Of a stretch of 64,000 bases of DNA, positions 36,414 to 45,934 are shown piece by piece. The position numbers and the translations under genes are program-made. Position 1 is the stretch's first letter. Every line of letters begins with the position of its first letter. Source of the DNA: Methylovulum miyakonense HT12 (GTDB taxonomy: Bacteria; Pseudomonadota; Gammaproteobacteria; Methylococcales; Methylomonadaceae); NCBI RefSeq assembly GCF_000384075.1, contig NZ_KB913025.1, positions 2,061,551 through 2,125,550 of the forward strand. The letters are read 5' to 3'. The notes under the pieces were generated by a model. It was not told the DNA's origin. It did not search any database and saw nothing but the letters and a program-made list of their open reading frames with translations.

Positions 36414-37736
36414 ATGTCAAAATCAATAACTTTCCATATCCAACCCGGCGGCAAACTGCACGGTGAAACCCGTGTCCCTGGTGATAAATCCATGTCGCAC
36501 CGCTCGATTATGCTCGGCTCTTTGGCAGACGGTGTCACCCATGTCACGGGCTTTTTGGAAGCTGAAGACGCGTTGGCGACTTTGCAGGCGTTTCGGGATA
36601 TGGGGGTGGAAATTGAAGGCCCGACTAATGGTTGCGTGACCATCCATGGTGTTGGCAAGCATGGTTTGAAAGAACCCAAAAATGAGCTGTATCTGGGCAA
36701 TTCCGGCACGTCTATGCGTTTGCTGAGCGGTTTGTTGGCAGGCCAGCCGTTCAATTGCGTGTTGACGGGTGATAAATCCTTGTCTGGCCGCCCTATGAAA
36801 CGGGTCACCGATCCGTTGGCAACGATGGGCGCGGACATTAAAACCACAGAAAACGGCACCGCACCTTTGCATATCACAGGCAAAGCCGGACAGTTGCAAG
36901 CCATTGATTACACCATGCCGATTGCCAGTGCCCAGGTCAAATCCTGTTTGTTGTTGGCGGGTATGTATGCACAAGGCGAAACCCGCGTGACCGAACCTGC
37001 ACCCACCCGCGACCACACCGAGCGGATGTTGGCGGGTTTTTCGTATCCGGTCAAACGCGAAGGCAGCACGGCGGTCATTTCTTCCGAAGGCAGTTTGAAA
37101 GCCATGGACATTGACGTGCCTAGCGATATTTCATCGGCGGCATTTTTCTTGGTCGGTGCGTCAATTGCCCCTGGTTCTGATGTGACCTTGAAACACGTTG
37201 GCATCAATCCGACCCGTACGGGCGTTATCGACATTTTGCGTTTGATGGGTGCGAATATTGAGGTGCTGGACCCGCGTGAAGTGGGCGGTGAACCCGTCGC
37301 TGATTTGCATGTGGTTTACAGCCCATTAAAAGGTATTGATATTCCAGAACATTTAGTGCCGTTGGCGATTGACGAATTCCCCGTGCTGTTTGTCGCCGCC
37401 GCTTGTGCGGAAGGCCAAACCCGTTTGAGCGGTGCGGAAGAATTGCGCGTGAAAGAATCTGACCGTATTCAAGTGATGGCGGATGGTTTGCAAATTTTGG
37501 GTGTCGATGCCCAGCCAACACCGGATGGCATGGTCATCAACGGCGGTAGGCCTATCGGCGGTGGCGTGGTGACTTCACATGGCGACCACCGTATCGCGAT
37601 GTCGTTTTCTATAGCCGGATTGCGTGCCAATGCGCCGATTACGGTTTTAGATTGCGCTAACGTCAATACTTCTTTCCCTGAATTTAAAGATTTGGTGAAA
37701 GACTTAGGTTTAGCTTTGGTTTGCACCGAGGAATAG
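36414..37736 (+). CDS. aroA: 3-phosphoshikimate 1-carboxyvinyltransferase (EPSP synthase)
   Basis: Sixth step of the shikimate pathway. The 440 residues show PGDKSMSHRSIMLGSLADGV, the signature LYLGNSGTSMRLLSGLLAGQ, LTGDKSLSGRPMKRVTDPL, and the C-terminal LRVKESDRIQVMADGL with HGDHRIAMSFSIAG. The active-site loop GNSGTSMR with ALLxxAP absent and the LLAGMYA stretch fits class II-like enzymes common in Bacillus and some gammaproteobacteria; this class reading is tentative. 2 bp before cmk. Confidence 0.97.
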   Translation: MSKSITFHIQPGGKLHGETRVPGDKSMSHRSIMLGSLADGVTHVTGFLEAEDALATLQAFRDMGVEIEGPTNGCVTIHGVGKHGLKEPKNELYLGNSGTSMRLLSGLLAGQPFNCVLTGDKSLSGRPMKRVTDPLATMGADIKTTENGTAPLHITGKAGQLQAIDYTMPIASAQVKSCLLLAGMYAQGETRVTEPAPTRDHTERMLAGFSYPVKREGSTAVISSEGSLKAMDIDVPSDISSAAFFLVGASIAPGSDVTLKHVGINPTRTGVIDILRLMGANIEVLDPREVGGEPVADLHVVYSPLKGIDIPEHLVPLAIDEFPVLFVAAACAEGQTRLSGAEELRVKESDRIQVMADGLQILGVDAQPTPDGMVINGGRPIGGGVVTSHGDHRIAMSFSIAGLRANAPITVLDCANVNTSFPEFKDLVKDLGLALVCTEE

Positions 37737-37738
37737 GC

Positions 37739-38395
37739 ATGGGCACTCCGGTATTGACCATAGATGGTCCCAGCGGTGCAGGTAAAGGCACGGTCAGCCG
37801 TTTGTTGGCGAAACAATTGGGCTGGCATTATTTGGATAGCGGCTCGATTTACCGCTCCTTGGCGATTGCCTTGGCTAAACAGGATGTCCGTGTCGATGAT
37901 GTTGCCATGATCGTTAAGATAGCCAAAGCGATGGTCTTAGAGTTTGAATGCGACGAGGGTTTAGTCGTCAAATTAGACAAAGAAGATATAACTGCGCAGC
38001 TAGGGTTAGAGTCAACGGGCAATGCCGCATCTATTATTGCTGCCTTGCCAGAAGTTAGGGAAGTGTTGCTACAAAAGCAACAGGATTTTAGGCAAGCACC
38101 TGGTTTGGTTGCTGACGGCAGGGATATGGGGACAGTGGTTTTCCCCAATGCCGAGAAAAAAGTGTTTTTGACGGCAAGTAGTGAAAAAAGGGCGGAGCGC
38201 CGATATAAACAGTTGAAAGAAAAAGGAATTGATGCTAATCTAGCAAGCTTAACAAAAGAGATAGAAGAGCGTGATCGTCGTGATAGGGAGCGGGCAACCG
38301 CGCCACTTAGAATGGCGAGCGGTGCGCTTTTTATTGATTCTTCTGATATGACAATTGACGCTGTGATTAATAAGGTGCTCGACTTTATCCAATGA
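37739..38395 (+). CDS. cmk: Cytidylate kinase
   Basis: Phosphorylates CMP and dCMP. The 218 residues carry the P-loop LTIDGPSGAGKGTVSRLLAK (about 6-25), the helix-loop LGWHYLDSGSIYRSLAIALA, VADGRDMGTVVFPNAEKKVF and the lid ERDRRDRERATAPLRMASGA. The ATG at 37739 is 2 bp after the aroA stop; an upstream in-frame start inside aroA is unlikely. Followed by rpsA after 88 bp as in most gammaproteobacteria. Confidence 0.97.
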   Translation: MGTPVLTIDGPSGAGKGTVSRLLAKQLGWHYLDSGSIYRSLAIALAKQDVRVDDVAMIVKIAKAMVLEFECDEGLVVKLDKEDITAQLGLESTGNAASIIAALPEVREVLLQKQQDFRQAPGLVADGRDMGTVVFPNAEKKVFLTASSEKRAERRYKQLKEKGIDANLASLTKEIEERDRRDRERATAPLRMASGALFIDSSDMTIDAVINKVLDFIQ

Positions 38396-38483
38396 GGGTA
38401 AGCCAGATACTGAATTTGTCCAGTTTTTTTAACTTCACATACAAAATAAGGCTAGGTTGTTCCGACCAGCTTGGGAATAGAAA

Positions 38484-40145
38484 ATGAGCGAAAGCTTTGC
38501 AGCATTACTTGAAGAAAGTTTAACCAAGACCAAAATGAGTCCTGGTGCCATGTTGATAGGTACTGTAATTGACATCGAAAACGATATGGTCATCGTCAGC
38601 ACCCATTCAAAATCAGAAGGTGTCATCCCAAAATGGCAATTTCTAAACAACGATGGCGAATTGGAAGTTGCTATTGGTGATGAAATCGAAGTCGCATTGG
38701 ATTTATTTGAAGACGGTTTAGGTGCTACCCTTCTTTCCCGAGATAAAGCTAAGAAAAACAAAGCTTGGTTCGAACTTGAAACCGCATTTGAAAAAGAAGC
38801 GACAATTGTTGGTCGTATCACAGGTAAAGTCCGTGGCGGTTTCACTGTTGCCGTTGGCGCATTACGGGCGTTCTTGCCGGGTTCATTAGTGGATGTCCGC
38901 CCTATCCGTGACACCACTTTCTTAGAAAACCGTGACCTTGATTTCAAAGTCATCAAAATTGACCAAAAACGTAATAACGTGGTCTTGTCACGCCGTGCCG
39001 TGGTTGAAAAGGAATACAGCGCAGAAAGGGAAGAATTGCTGAAAACCTTGGAAGAAGGCGCAATTGTTACTGGTGTTGTCAAAAATTTGACCGATTACGG
39101 CGCGTTCATTGATTTGGGCGGCATTGACGGCCTGTTGCACATCACCGACATGGCCTGGAGACGCGTCCGCCACCCTTCCGAGTGTGTGGAAATCGGCCAA
39201 GAAATTAAAGTGAAGGTTCTGAAATACGACAAAGATAAAAACCGTGTGTCGTTGGGCATGAAACAAATGAACGAAGACCCATGGCAAAACATCGCCCGCC
39301 GTTACCCTGCCGGAACCCGCGTGTTCGGTAAGGTCAACAACTTGACTGACTACGGTTGTTTCGTTGAAATCGAAGAAGGCGTTGAAGGTTTGGTGCACGT
39401 TTCTGAAATGGATTGGACCAACAAAAACGTCAACCCATCTAAACTGGTGCAATTGGGCGATGAAGTTGAAATTATGGTCTTGGAAATCGACGAAGAACGC
39501 CGCCGTATTTCTTTGGGCATGAAACAATGCAAAACCAACCCTTGGGATGAATTTGCGGCAACCCATAACAAAGGCGACAAAATCTCCGGTAAAATCAAAT
39601 CCATCACTGATTTCGGCATTTTCATCGGCCTGGATGGCGGTATTGATGGTCTGGTGCATATGTCCGACATTTCTTGGGCAGAAGGCGGGGAAGCGTCAGT
39701 CCGTGAATTCAAGAAAGGCGATGAGCTGGAAACGGTTATTCTTGCGGTCGATTCTGAGCGTGAACGTATCTCTTTAGGTATTAAACAATTGGAGCAAGAC
39801 CCTTTCCAAAATTTCCTTGCGACCCACGAGAAAGGCAGCTTGGTGAAAGGCACGATTAAAGAAGTTGATGCCAAAGGTGCTGTGGTGACATTGGCGGATC
39901 ATGTTGAAGGTTACCTCCGTGCTTCTGAAATTCAACGTGACCGTGTAGAAGATGCCCGCACTTTGCTGAAGGAAGGCGATACCTTGGAAGCAAAATTCAT
40001 AGGTGTTGACAAAAAGAGCAAATCTATTTCTTTGTCCATAAAAGCGAAAGATCAGGACGAAGAAACTCATACCATTAAAGACCATTCACAGCAATCAAGC
40101 GGTTCACCGACTTTTGCGGATATCTTTAAGCAAATAGAAAAATAA
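38484..40145 (+). CDS. rpsA: 30S ribosomal protein S1
   Basis: Six S1 OB-fold repeats that unwind mRNA and hold it on the 30S subunit. The 553 residues match the usual 555-560. Domains 1-2 bind the ribosome ([20 protein letters not shown]); domains 3-6 show the repeated pattern [60 protein letters not shown] and [21 protein letters not shown] short promoter-like region (38396-38483) separates it from cmk. A terminator follows. Confidence 0.99.
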   Translation: MSESFAALLEESLTKTKMSPGAMLIGTVIDIENDMVIVSTHSKSEGVIPKWQFLNNDGELEVAIGDEIEVALDLFEDGLGATLLSRDKAKKNKAWFELETAFEKEATIVGRITGKVRGGFTVAVGALRAFLPGSLVDVRPIRDTTFLENRDLDFKVIKIDQKRNNVVLSRRAVVEKEYSAEREELLKTLEEGAIVTGVVKNLTDYGAFIDLGGIDGLLHITDMAWRRVRHPSECVEIGQEIKVKVLKYDKDKNRVSLGMKQMNEDPWQNIARRYPAGTRVFGKVNNLTDYGCFVEIEEGVEGLVHVSEMDWTNKNVNPSKLVQLGDEVEIMVLEIDEERRRISLGMKQCKTNPWDEFAATHNKGDKISGKIKSITDFGIFIGLDGGIDGLVHMSDISWAEGGEASVREFKKGDELETVILAVDSERERISLGIKQLEQDPFQNFLATHEKGSLVKGTIKEVDAKGAVVTLADHVEGYLRASEIQRDRVEDARTLLKEGDTLEAKFIGVDKKSKSISLSIKAKDQDEETHTIKDHSQQSSGSPTFADIFKQIEK

Positions 40146-40156
40146 AATTATCACGG

Positions 40157-40183
40157 AAGGTATGCTGTAAAAGCATACCTTTT
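40157..40183 (+). terminator. Intrinsic terminator after rpsA
   Basis: AAGGTATGC (40157-40165), loop TGTAAAA, GCATACCTT (40173-40181) and a short T run, 11 bp past the rpsA stop. A perfect 9 bp stem. Confidence 0.7.
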
Positions 40184-40381
40184 GCCGATCATTTTAATTG
40201 TAATCTTACTGAAACAAACTTCTCTCTTTAAGAAGAATTATTGACAGGTGACGGTGCTGTAGTGGTGCCATCGTTTTTGGTAGCCTCGTCGCTGACGGAG
40301 AGGACAGTCCACTTGCAGATTCATGTTGGTGGTGTTTCGACCATCGGATGTGCGGGTGTGGATTTAAACATAGGATAGAAT

Positions 40382-40687
40382 GTGACAAAATCCGAATTAA
40401 TTGAAGCCCTAGCTAAACAACAGCCACATCTTGCTTTGAAGGATGTCGAGTTGGCAGTGAAATGTATCATTGAAAAAATGAATGAGGCATTGTCTACTGG
40501 TGAAAGAATCGAGATCAGAGGGTTCGGCAGTTTTTCCCTGCACATGCGTCCCCCTCGTGTTGGGCGCAACCCTAAAACGGGTGAATCTGTAACCTTGTCA
40601 AAAAAATACGTGCCTCATTTTAAGCCCGGCAAAGAACTACGCGACCGCGTAGACGCCTCGCGGGAAAAATGTAACATCGTTGACTAG
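40382..40687 (+). CDS. ihfB: Integration host factor subunit beta
   Basis: DNA-bending partner of IhfA. 101 residues from a GTG start: [20 protein letters not shown], the intercalation arm [20 protein letters not shown] with the conserved Pro, and [19 protein letters not shown]. This is the beta and not the HU type by its position after rpsA and the [13 protein letters not shown] arm. It has its own leader of 236 bp after the rpsA terminator, with a TTGACA at 40241-40246 as a possible -35 but no convincing -10. Confidence 0.96.
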   Translation: MTKSELIEALAKQQPHLALKDVELAVKCIIEKMNEALSTGERIEIRGFGSFSLHMRPPRVGRNPKTGESVTLSKKYVPHFKPGKELRDRVDASREKCNIVD

Positions 40688-40693
40688 AAAAAG

Positions 40694-40739
40694 AATCAAC
40701 GCAGGTTAGCAGCGGCCATTCGCTATGGCTGCGTTGATT
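40694..40739 (+). terminator. Hairpin after ihfB
   Basis: AATCAACGCAG (40694-40704) pairs perfectly with CTGCGTTGATT (40729-40739), with further pairing possible inside the 24-nt loop (AGCGGCC..). It starts 7 bp after the ihfB stop. The T-rich tail is weak, so termination is probable but not certain. Confidence 0.5.
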
Positions 40740-40883
40740 TGTCTTGAGCAATACCCCCATCCCCCCAGCGATTATCGCTTAAAACCCGGTTTCCTCCCGT
40801 TCAGTTCCTGGCTATTAGCTATCCCTGGTAGATGCTTGCATCATGCCTAGCCCTATCAGTTTCATGGTGTTTTGAAATGCCTT

Positions 40884-40934
40884 TTGACTGAATCCGATTG
40901 TGTGATATATTCATTATTAATGAGAATGATTATT
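40884..40934 (+). promoter_or_regulatory. Promoter and Fur box of feoABC
   Basis: TTGACT (40884-40889) and TATATT (40906-40911) are spaced by 16 bp. Immediately downstream, ATTAATGAGAATGATTATT (40916-40934) matches the Fur consensus at 14 of 19 positions and covers the expected transcription start. Iron-loaded Fur would block feoABC transcription; this agrees with known control of feo in related bacteria. Confidence 0.7.
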
Positions 40935-40983
40935 GATTAATCTTCATTCTGTTTAATTTTTATGCACAATCATGGATGCTTTT

Positions 40984-41217
40984 ATGGCCCTCAATTTAAA
41001 AAATCTTCATGTTGGTGATTTAGGCAAAATAGTCGGTTTTGAACAATCCGGCAAAGCTTACCGTAAACGCCTGTTGGCTATGGGGTTGACCCCAGGGACC
41101 CCGTTCAGTGTCACCCGCTTCGCGCCTATGGGTGACCCGGTCGAAATCAAATTACGTGGTTTTTCCTTAACCTTACGTAAGGACGAAGCGGCGATCCTGC
41201 TGATAGAGAAGCTGTAA
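40984..41217 (+). CDS. feoA: Ferrous iron transport protein A
   Basis: Small SH3-like cytoplasmic partner of FeoB. 77 residues from the ATG at 40984 (GGATG 7 nt upstream); an in-frame ATG at 40972 would add four residues. The family pattern is clear: GKIVGFEQSGKAYRKRLLAM, LTPGTPFSVTRFAPMGDPVE and LRGFSLTLRKDEAAILLIE. Its stop overlaps the feoB start by one base. Confidence 0.93.
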   Translation: MALNLKNLHVGDLGKIVGFEQSGKAYRKRLLAMGLTPGTPFSVTRFAPMGDPVEIKLRGFSLTLRKDEAAILLIEKL

Positions 41218-43547
41218 TGCACCCTGATTTTACTGTAGGTGTGGTCGGCAATCCTAATTGTGGCAAAACAACTTTGTTCAATGCGTTGACGGGCGCCAGG
41301 CAACATGTCGGCAATTGGCCAGGTGTCACCGTGGAAAAAAAATCCGGTGAATATTCCCATGATGGCAAAACTATTGAGCTGGTGGATTTGCCCGGCACGT
41401 ATTCATTGGAAGCCGCTGATGACCAAGTCTCTTTAGATGAAAAAGTGGCCCGCGATTATGTCGCTTCCAGGCAAGCCGATCTGGTCATCAACATCATTGA
41501 CGCATCCAATATCGAACGCAATCTCTACCTGACCTCGCAATTGATAGAAATGCGGGTGCCGATGGTATTGGTGCTGAACATGATGGATGCCGTCAAACAG
41601 CGGGGCATAAAAATTGACATTGACACGCTGTCCGCTGAACTTGGCTGCCCAGTCATCCCTATTACGGCATCGGCCAAACATGGCATAACAGCTTTAAAAG
41701 CCGCGATCAACAAAGCCGCGCAATCCCAACCCGTGCCAACCGTTGTCATTAACTATTGCCCAACTTTGGAACAGGCCGTCAGCGAATTGTCGGGCGATTT
41801 GCAAGAAATAGCGGCGGGTTACCCCTGCGATGTGCGCTGGTTAGCCCTGCGTCTGCTTGAAGATGACACGCTAGCCAAACAAATCGGCGGGGCGGCGATT
41901 TTGCCAAAAGTGTCAGGATTACAAAGGCGTGTCGAAGAAGAAAGCGATGATGAAATCGACATCCTCGCCGCCGATGCCCGTTATGGCTTTGTCAACCGTC
42001 TGACCCAGCTTGCCGTTTGTAAAATCAACGAAGTCAGCCGCCACACCACCGAAGTGATAGACCGCTTCGTGCTGAACCGTTTCCTGGGCATTCCGGTGTT
42101 CTTGCTGGTGATGTACGCTATGTTCATGTTCACCATCAACATTGGCAGCGCGTTCATTGACTTTTTCGACCAAGCGTTTGGCGCAGTGCTCGTCGATGGT
42201 TTGGGCGTATTGTTGGCCAGCTGGCCAGTCCCCGAATGGCTGGCCGTCCTTATAACCAAAGGCATAGGCAGCGGCATCCAAGTCGTCGCCACCTTCATCC
42301 CGATTGTCGGTTTCCTGTTCCTGTTCCTGTCCGCGCTTGAAGATTCCGGCTACATGGCTCGTGCGGCGTTTGTCATGGACCGGTTCATGCGCATGATGGG
42401 CTTGCCGGGAAAATCCTTCGTGCCGATGATCGTCGGTTTTGGCTGCAATGTCCCTGCGATTATGGCGACGCGCACTTTAGAAAACCAGCGCGACCGTATC
42501 CTCACCAACTTAATGAACCCGTTCATGTCCTGCGGGGCGCGTTTGCCCGTGTACGCGTTATTTGCCGCCGCTTTTTTCCCGGTCGGCGGGCAAAACCTAG
42601 TTTTTGGTTTGTACTTGCTAGGCATTGCCGTGGCGGTCATCACCGGCCTCATTATGCGCCACACCATGTTCAAAGGCGAAACCACGCCATTCATTATGGA
42701 GCTGCCCGCCTACCATTTGCCGACCATCAACGGCGTCTGCATCAGGACTTGGGACAGGCTCAAATCCTTCTTATTTAATGCCGGGAAAGTCATCGTGCCA
42801 ATGGTGTTGGTGCTGAATTTTTTAAATGCCGTCGGCACGGACGGCACCTTCGGGCGTGAAAACAGCGACAAATCGGTGTTAAGTGAAATCGGGCGTAGCT
42901 TGACCCCTGCCTTTAAACCGATGGGCATCAGCGACAACAACTGGCCCGCCACCGTCGGCATTTTCACGGGCGTGCTGGCGAAAGAAGCCGTAGTTGGCAC
43001 GCTAGATGCTCTGTATAGCCAACTTGGCGGTGACACGAATCCCGCCGTACCACAAGCCGAGTTTAATCTCCAACAAGCCTTGATGGATGCGCTACTGACC
43101 ATCCCTAAAAACCTGCGTGATGTCGCAGACAACGCCTTAGACCCGCTAGGTTTGAATATCGGCAACGTCAACGATTTGAACGCCGCCGCCACTGAGCAAG
43201 AAGTCAAGACCGCCACCTTTGCCGCCATGCAGCGCAGTTTTGACGGCAAGGCGGGCGCATTCGCCTATCTTTTGTTTATCCTGCTCTACGCCCCGTGTGT
43301 CACGGCCACCGCCGCGATCTACCGTGAAACCAATATGGCGTGGACGATTTTCGTCGTCTGCTGGACGACAGGCATTGCCTATTTGACGGCCACGGTTTTC
43401 TACCAAACCATGACATACGCCCGGCATCCCTTTTATTCATTAGTCTGGATCAACGGCCTGCTGATGGCTTTTGCGCTGGTATGGTTGGGGTTGTGGCTAA
43501 CAGGCAGGCATACGGATAAAAACCAGCAACAGGAGGTGTTGAAATGA
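41217..43547 (+). CDS. feoB: Ferrous iron transporter FeoB
   Basis: Inner-membrane Fe(II) transporter with a G-protein head. The 776 residues have G1 GVVGNPNCGKTTLFNALTGA (about 7-26), G3 VDLPGTYSLE, G4 LNMMDAV, a helical GDI-like spacer (about 170-270) and a membrane domain from about 285 with the two inverted gate halves (GFGCNVPAIMATRTLENQRD, MSCGARLPVYALFAAAFFP and GVLAKEAVVGTLDALYS). Full length for the gammaproteobacterial type. It is coupled to feoA and, by an ATGA overlap, to feoC. Confidence 0.98.
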   Translation: MHPDFTVGVVGNPNCGKTTLFNALTGARQHVGNWPGVTVEKKSGEYSHDGKTIELVDLPGTYSLEAADDQVSLDEKVARDYVASRQADLVINIIDASNIERNLYLTSQLIEMRVPMVLVLNMMDAVKQRGIKIDIDTLSAELGCPVIPITASAKHGITALKAAINKAAQSQPVPTVVINYCPTLEQAVSELSGDLQEIAAGYPCDVRWLALRLLEDDTLAKQIGGAAILPKVSGLQRRVEEESDDEIDILAADARYGFVNRLTQLAVCKINEVSRHTTEVIDRFVLNRFLGIPVFLLVMYAMFMFTINIGSAFIDFFDQAFGAVLVDGLGVLLASWPVPEWLAVLITKGIGSGIQVVATFIPIVGFLFLFLSALEDSGYMARAAFVMDRFMRMMGLPGKSFVPMIVGFGCNVPAIMATRTLENQRDRILTNLMNPFMSCGARLPVYALFAAAFFPVGGQNLVFGLYLLGIAVAVITGLIMRHTMFKGETTPFIMELPAYHLPTINGVCIRTWDRLKSFLFNAGKVIVPMVLVLNFLNAVGTDGTFGRENSDKSVLSEIGRSLTPAFKPMGISDNNWPATVGIFTGVLAKEAVVGTLDALYSQLGGDTNPAVPQAEFNLQQALMDALLTIPKNLRDVADNALDPLGLNIGNVNDLNAAATEQEVKTATFAAMQRSFDGKAGAFAYLLFILLYAPCVTATAAIYRETNMAWTIFVVCWTTGIAYLTATVFYQTMTYARHPFYSLVWINGLLMAFALVWLGLWLTGRHTDKNQQQEVLK

Positions 43548-43771
43548 TCATAGAAATGCGGGAATTTTTGCAGGAACAGCACCGTGTTGCCTTAAAGGAC
43601 TTGGTGACCCATTTCGGGGTCGAGCCGGACGCAATACGTGGCATGTTAGGCAAATGGATCAGCAAAGGCAAAGTGCGCAAATTATCTTTGGAGGCCAACT
43701 GCGGCGGCAGTTGCTGCAAATGCGACCCGACGTTGACCGAGTTGTACGAATGGGTGGATAAGATCCAGTGA
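43544..43771 (+). CDS. feoC: FeoC-like transcriptional/iron-sulfur regulator
   Basis: 75-residue winged-helix protein: LQEQHRVALKDLVTHFGVEP (helix-turn-helix) and KWISKGKVRKLS (wing), then four Cys at 53, 57, 58 and 60 (NCGGSCCKCD), the site where FeoC proteins bind an oxygen-sensitive [4Fe-4S] cluster. FeoC protects FeoB from proteolysis in enterobacteria and may sense oxygen. Its start overlaps the feoB stop by 4 bp. Confidence 0.88.
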   Translation: MIIEMREFLQEQHRVALKDLVTHFGVEPDAIRGMLGKWISKGKVRKLSLEANCGGSCCKCDPTLTELYEWVDKIQ

Positions 43772-44266
43772 AGCGAGTAACACGTAAGGAGCGAAGCCGG
43801 ATTACGGGATTTGCCAACTCCGCCATGCTGTATTTAATCGGGTTGATTCGGTACGGGTGTTTGAAATTGGGCATTGTGCAGTTTCGAGACCCTGTATTTC
43901 GCTATCGCTGCATACGGGCCACCTCGCTACCCGTAACGTTTTAGTAGCCATGGCTATTTTGAAACGTTAGGGGGAATTTAAAATTCCTGAGCGGGGCACC
44001 CTTGTTTTGCAACCCCGCCCCAACTATTAACAACCTCGTTCCAGCTCCAGCAACTTCGTCCCCAGCGTTTCAACCATGATAGGTGGCGCCACAAAGCGTT
44101 ACGGACGGCTTGGATAGCCTGCATCATACAGACAGTTTCCCCACAAATTAGCTTCTTCTTGTGAAAAAAATCACAAGCAAATAGAGATATGCTTCAACCC
44201 GACCCGAAATTGGGTTAAGCTGATAAGCTTTTTCATTTTCCCCTCTTGATAGTAGCTGAATTACCA
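43772..44266. other. Intergenic region with REP-like palindromes
   Basis: 495 bp without a convincing gene. Two REP-like palindromic stretches occur: ACGTAAGGAGCGAAGCCGGA (43782-43808 region) and TGTATTTCGCTATCGCTGCA (43892-43918, flanked by CCC and GGG, imperfect dyad). GGAATTT-A-AAATTCC lies at 43972-43986 and a GCGGGG/CCCCGC hairpin at 43991-44018, which may end feoABC transcription. The right end holds a CRP-type site. All found by eye. Confidence 0.45.
44158..44177. promoter_or_regulatory. Perfect CRP/Vfr-type binding site upstream of the HerA-like gene
   Basis: CTTGTGAAAAAAATCACAAG contains the exact consensus TGTGA-N6-TCACA with two further symmetric bases on each side, 90 bp before the start of the next gene. 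The spacing fits activation at a class I or II-like promoter. No CRP gene is in the window, so the regulator is inferred. Confidence 0.55.
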
Positions 44267-45934
44267 ATGACCGAATTACAATCCAATCATTTAGTGGCAT
44301 ATTTAACTGAAGTGCGTGGTAATGGCATGGATGCCAGGGTCACAGATGAATACACCACCAATTTGCCGTTGATCAAAATTGATGAGGAAGAAATCCTCGC
44401 CGGGCATGTCGGTTCCTACGTGGTGGTCAGCCAGGCTAATATTTCGGTGATGGCGCTGGTGTTTAAAACCTGGGAACAGGATCGTTTTGACAAGCAGGAT
44501 GAGCGCTTGACCGACCGTTATATTTCGTTGATTCCGGTCGGTGAACTTCAAGGTGACGGGACGTTTGTGCGCGGCGTCCGCCATTACCCGACTCCGGGCG
44601 CGAAAGTGTTTGCGGTGGGGGTCAAGGAAATCAATGCGATTTTCGCAAGGTTTAGGCAATACGAGTTTTATATCGGGCAATTGTCTTCGCACAAGGATTA
44701 TCAGGTCAGTTTAGACCCAAAAGCGTTTTTTGGCCGCCATTTTGCCATTATCGGGCAATCGGGGGCCGGTAAATCCTGGACGGTGGCCAGCCTGATCCAA
44801 AGCACGATCAAGGCGATGCCTAATTGCCATATGATCATGCTGGATTTACACGGTGAATACGCCTGGAAAACGCCACATGGGATAGTCAAGTCGGCGTTTC
44901 CCAGCCACCAGGTCAATTATGTGGAAGCCACGGAATTGGAAATGCCGTATTGGATGATGAGCTATTCCGAGTTGGTGGATTTGTTTGTGGATAGGGAAGA
45001 TAAAAGTGCGACTATGCAAATGTCGTATATGCGTGAGGTGATCCAACAACTGAAACGCAAGGAGGCGCAAAAAATCGGTTTGCCGACGGTGTCGGTCGAT
45101 ACGCCGATTTATTTTTCGTTGGCGGAACTGTACATGCATTTCAAGTCGGCGAACGAAGAGCGGCGGGAATTTGGTAAAGTCCAAGGCGCGTTATTCGGGC
45201 AATTTGATGAATTCCTGATCAGGATGCAAAGCCGTTTTAATGATGTCCGCTATGACTTTTTGCTCAAACCCAAAATACGCAATACCTCCGAAAGCATGGT
45301 CTCTTTGTTGCGCCATTTTGTCGGTCTAGGCGAGCATAAGGCGAATATCAACATTGTCGATTTAAGTTCGGTGCCAACCGACATCAGGCCCGCGATTTCG
45401 GCGCAAGTGGGGCGCTTGGTGTATGAGTTCAATTACTGGAACCCGCAACGGCGGGAATTTCCGATCACCCTTATCTGCGAAGAGGCGCATGCCTATATCC
45501 CCAGGGAAAAAGGCGGCCCGTTTGACGGCACTAAAAAAGTGATGGAACGGATCGCTAAAGAAGGCCGTAAATATGGGGTTTCTATTGGTGTGGTCAGCCA
45601 ACGCCCGACGGAGCTGTCAGAAACCATGCTCGCGCAATGCAGCTCGTTTATTTGTATGCGCACCTCCAACCCTGACGACCAGGCTTATATCAAAGGCCTG
45701 ATGCCGGAAGCGGAAGGCGATATGGCGGATGTGTTAAGTTCCTTGGGCCGTGGCGAGGCATTGGTGTTAGGCGAAGCCGCGCCATTGCCAACACGGGTGC
45801 AAATTTACCGGCCCAACCCCGAACCTAAAAGTAACGACGTTGATTATTATACTAACTGGCGGGCAGGTGCGATGGATCTGGATGTCGAAGAAATTGTCAA
45901 TTTGTGGCGGACGCAGACCAGGAAATCAGTTTAA
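44267..45934 (+). CDS. HerA-like ATPase (DUF87)
   Basis: 555-residue hexameric-type ATPase. An N-terminal HAS-barrel-like region (about 1-150, MTELQSNHLVAYLTEVRGNG) precedes Walker A FAIIGQSGAGKSWTVASLIQ (about 161-180), Walker B FPITLICEEAHAYIPREKG (about 398-416), and the C-terminal SIGVVSQRPTELSETMLAQC with arginine-finger residues. HerA proteins move DNA and usually work with a nuclease (NurA) or with SIR2- or DUF4297-type partners in phage defence. No nuclease gene is adjacent here, so a housekeeping or solitary role is as likely. The ATG at 44267 was preferred over a TTG seven codons earlier. It meets the next gene tail to tail with a 4 bp overlap. Confidence 0.85.
   Translation: MTELQSNHLVAYLTEVRGNGMDARVTDEYTTNLPLIKIDEEEILAGHVGSYVVVSQANISVMALVFKTWEQDRFDKQDERLTDRYISLIPVGELQGDGTFVRGVRHYPTPGAKVFAVGVKEINAIFARFRQYEFYIGQLSSHKDYQVSLDPKAFFGRHFAIIGQSGAGKSWTVASLIQSTIKAMPNCHMIMLDLHGEYAWKTPHGIVKSAFPSHQVNYVEATELEMPYWMMSYSELVDLFVDREDKSATMQMSYMREVIQQLKRKEAQKIGLPTVSVDTPIYFSLAELYMHFKSANEERREFGKVQGALFGQFDEFLIRMQSRFNDVRYDFLLKPKIRNTSESMVSLLRHFVGLGEHKANINIVDLSSVPTDIRPAISAQVGRLVYEFNYWNPQRREFPITLICEEAHAYIPREKGGPFDGTKKVMERIAKEGRKYGVSIGVVSQRPTELSETMLAQCSSFICMRTSNPDDQAYIKGLMPEAEGDMADVLSSLGRGEALVLGEAAPLPTRVQIYRPNPEPKSNDVDYYTNWRAGAMDLDVEEIVNLWRTQTRKSV

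Noticed and set aside
40184-40381. Possible small gene or RNA between rpsA and ihfB
   Set aside because: The frame joined to ihfB is closed by a stop just before the ihfB start, the minus-strand frame is short and has no motif or ribosome site; treated as a leader.
44267-45934. A two-gene HerA defence system (SIR2-HerA or DUF4297-HerA)
   Set aside because: No SIR2, DUF4297 or NurA-type nuclease gene lies next to it; the neighbours are feoC and a GspF-like gene.
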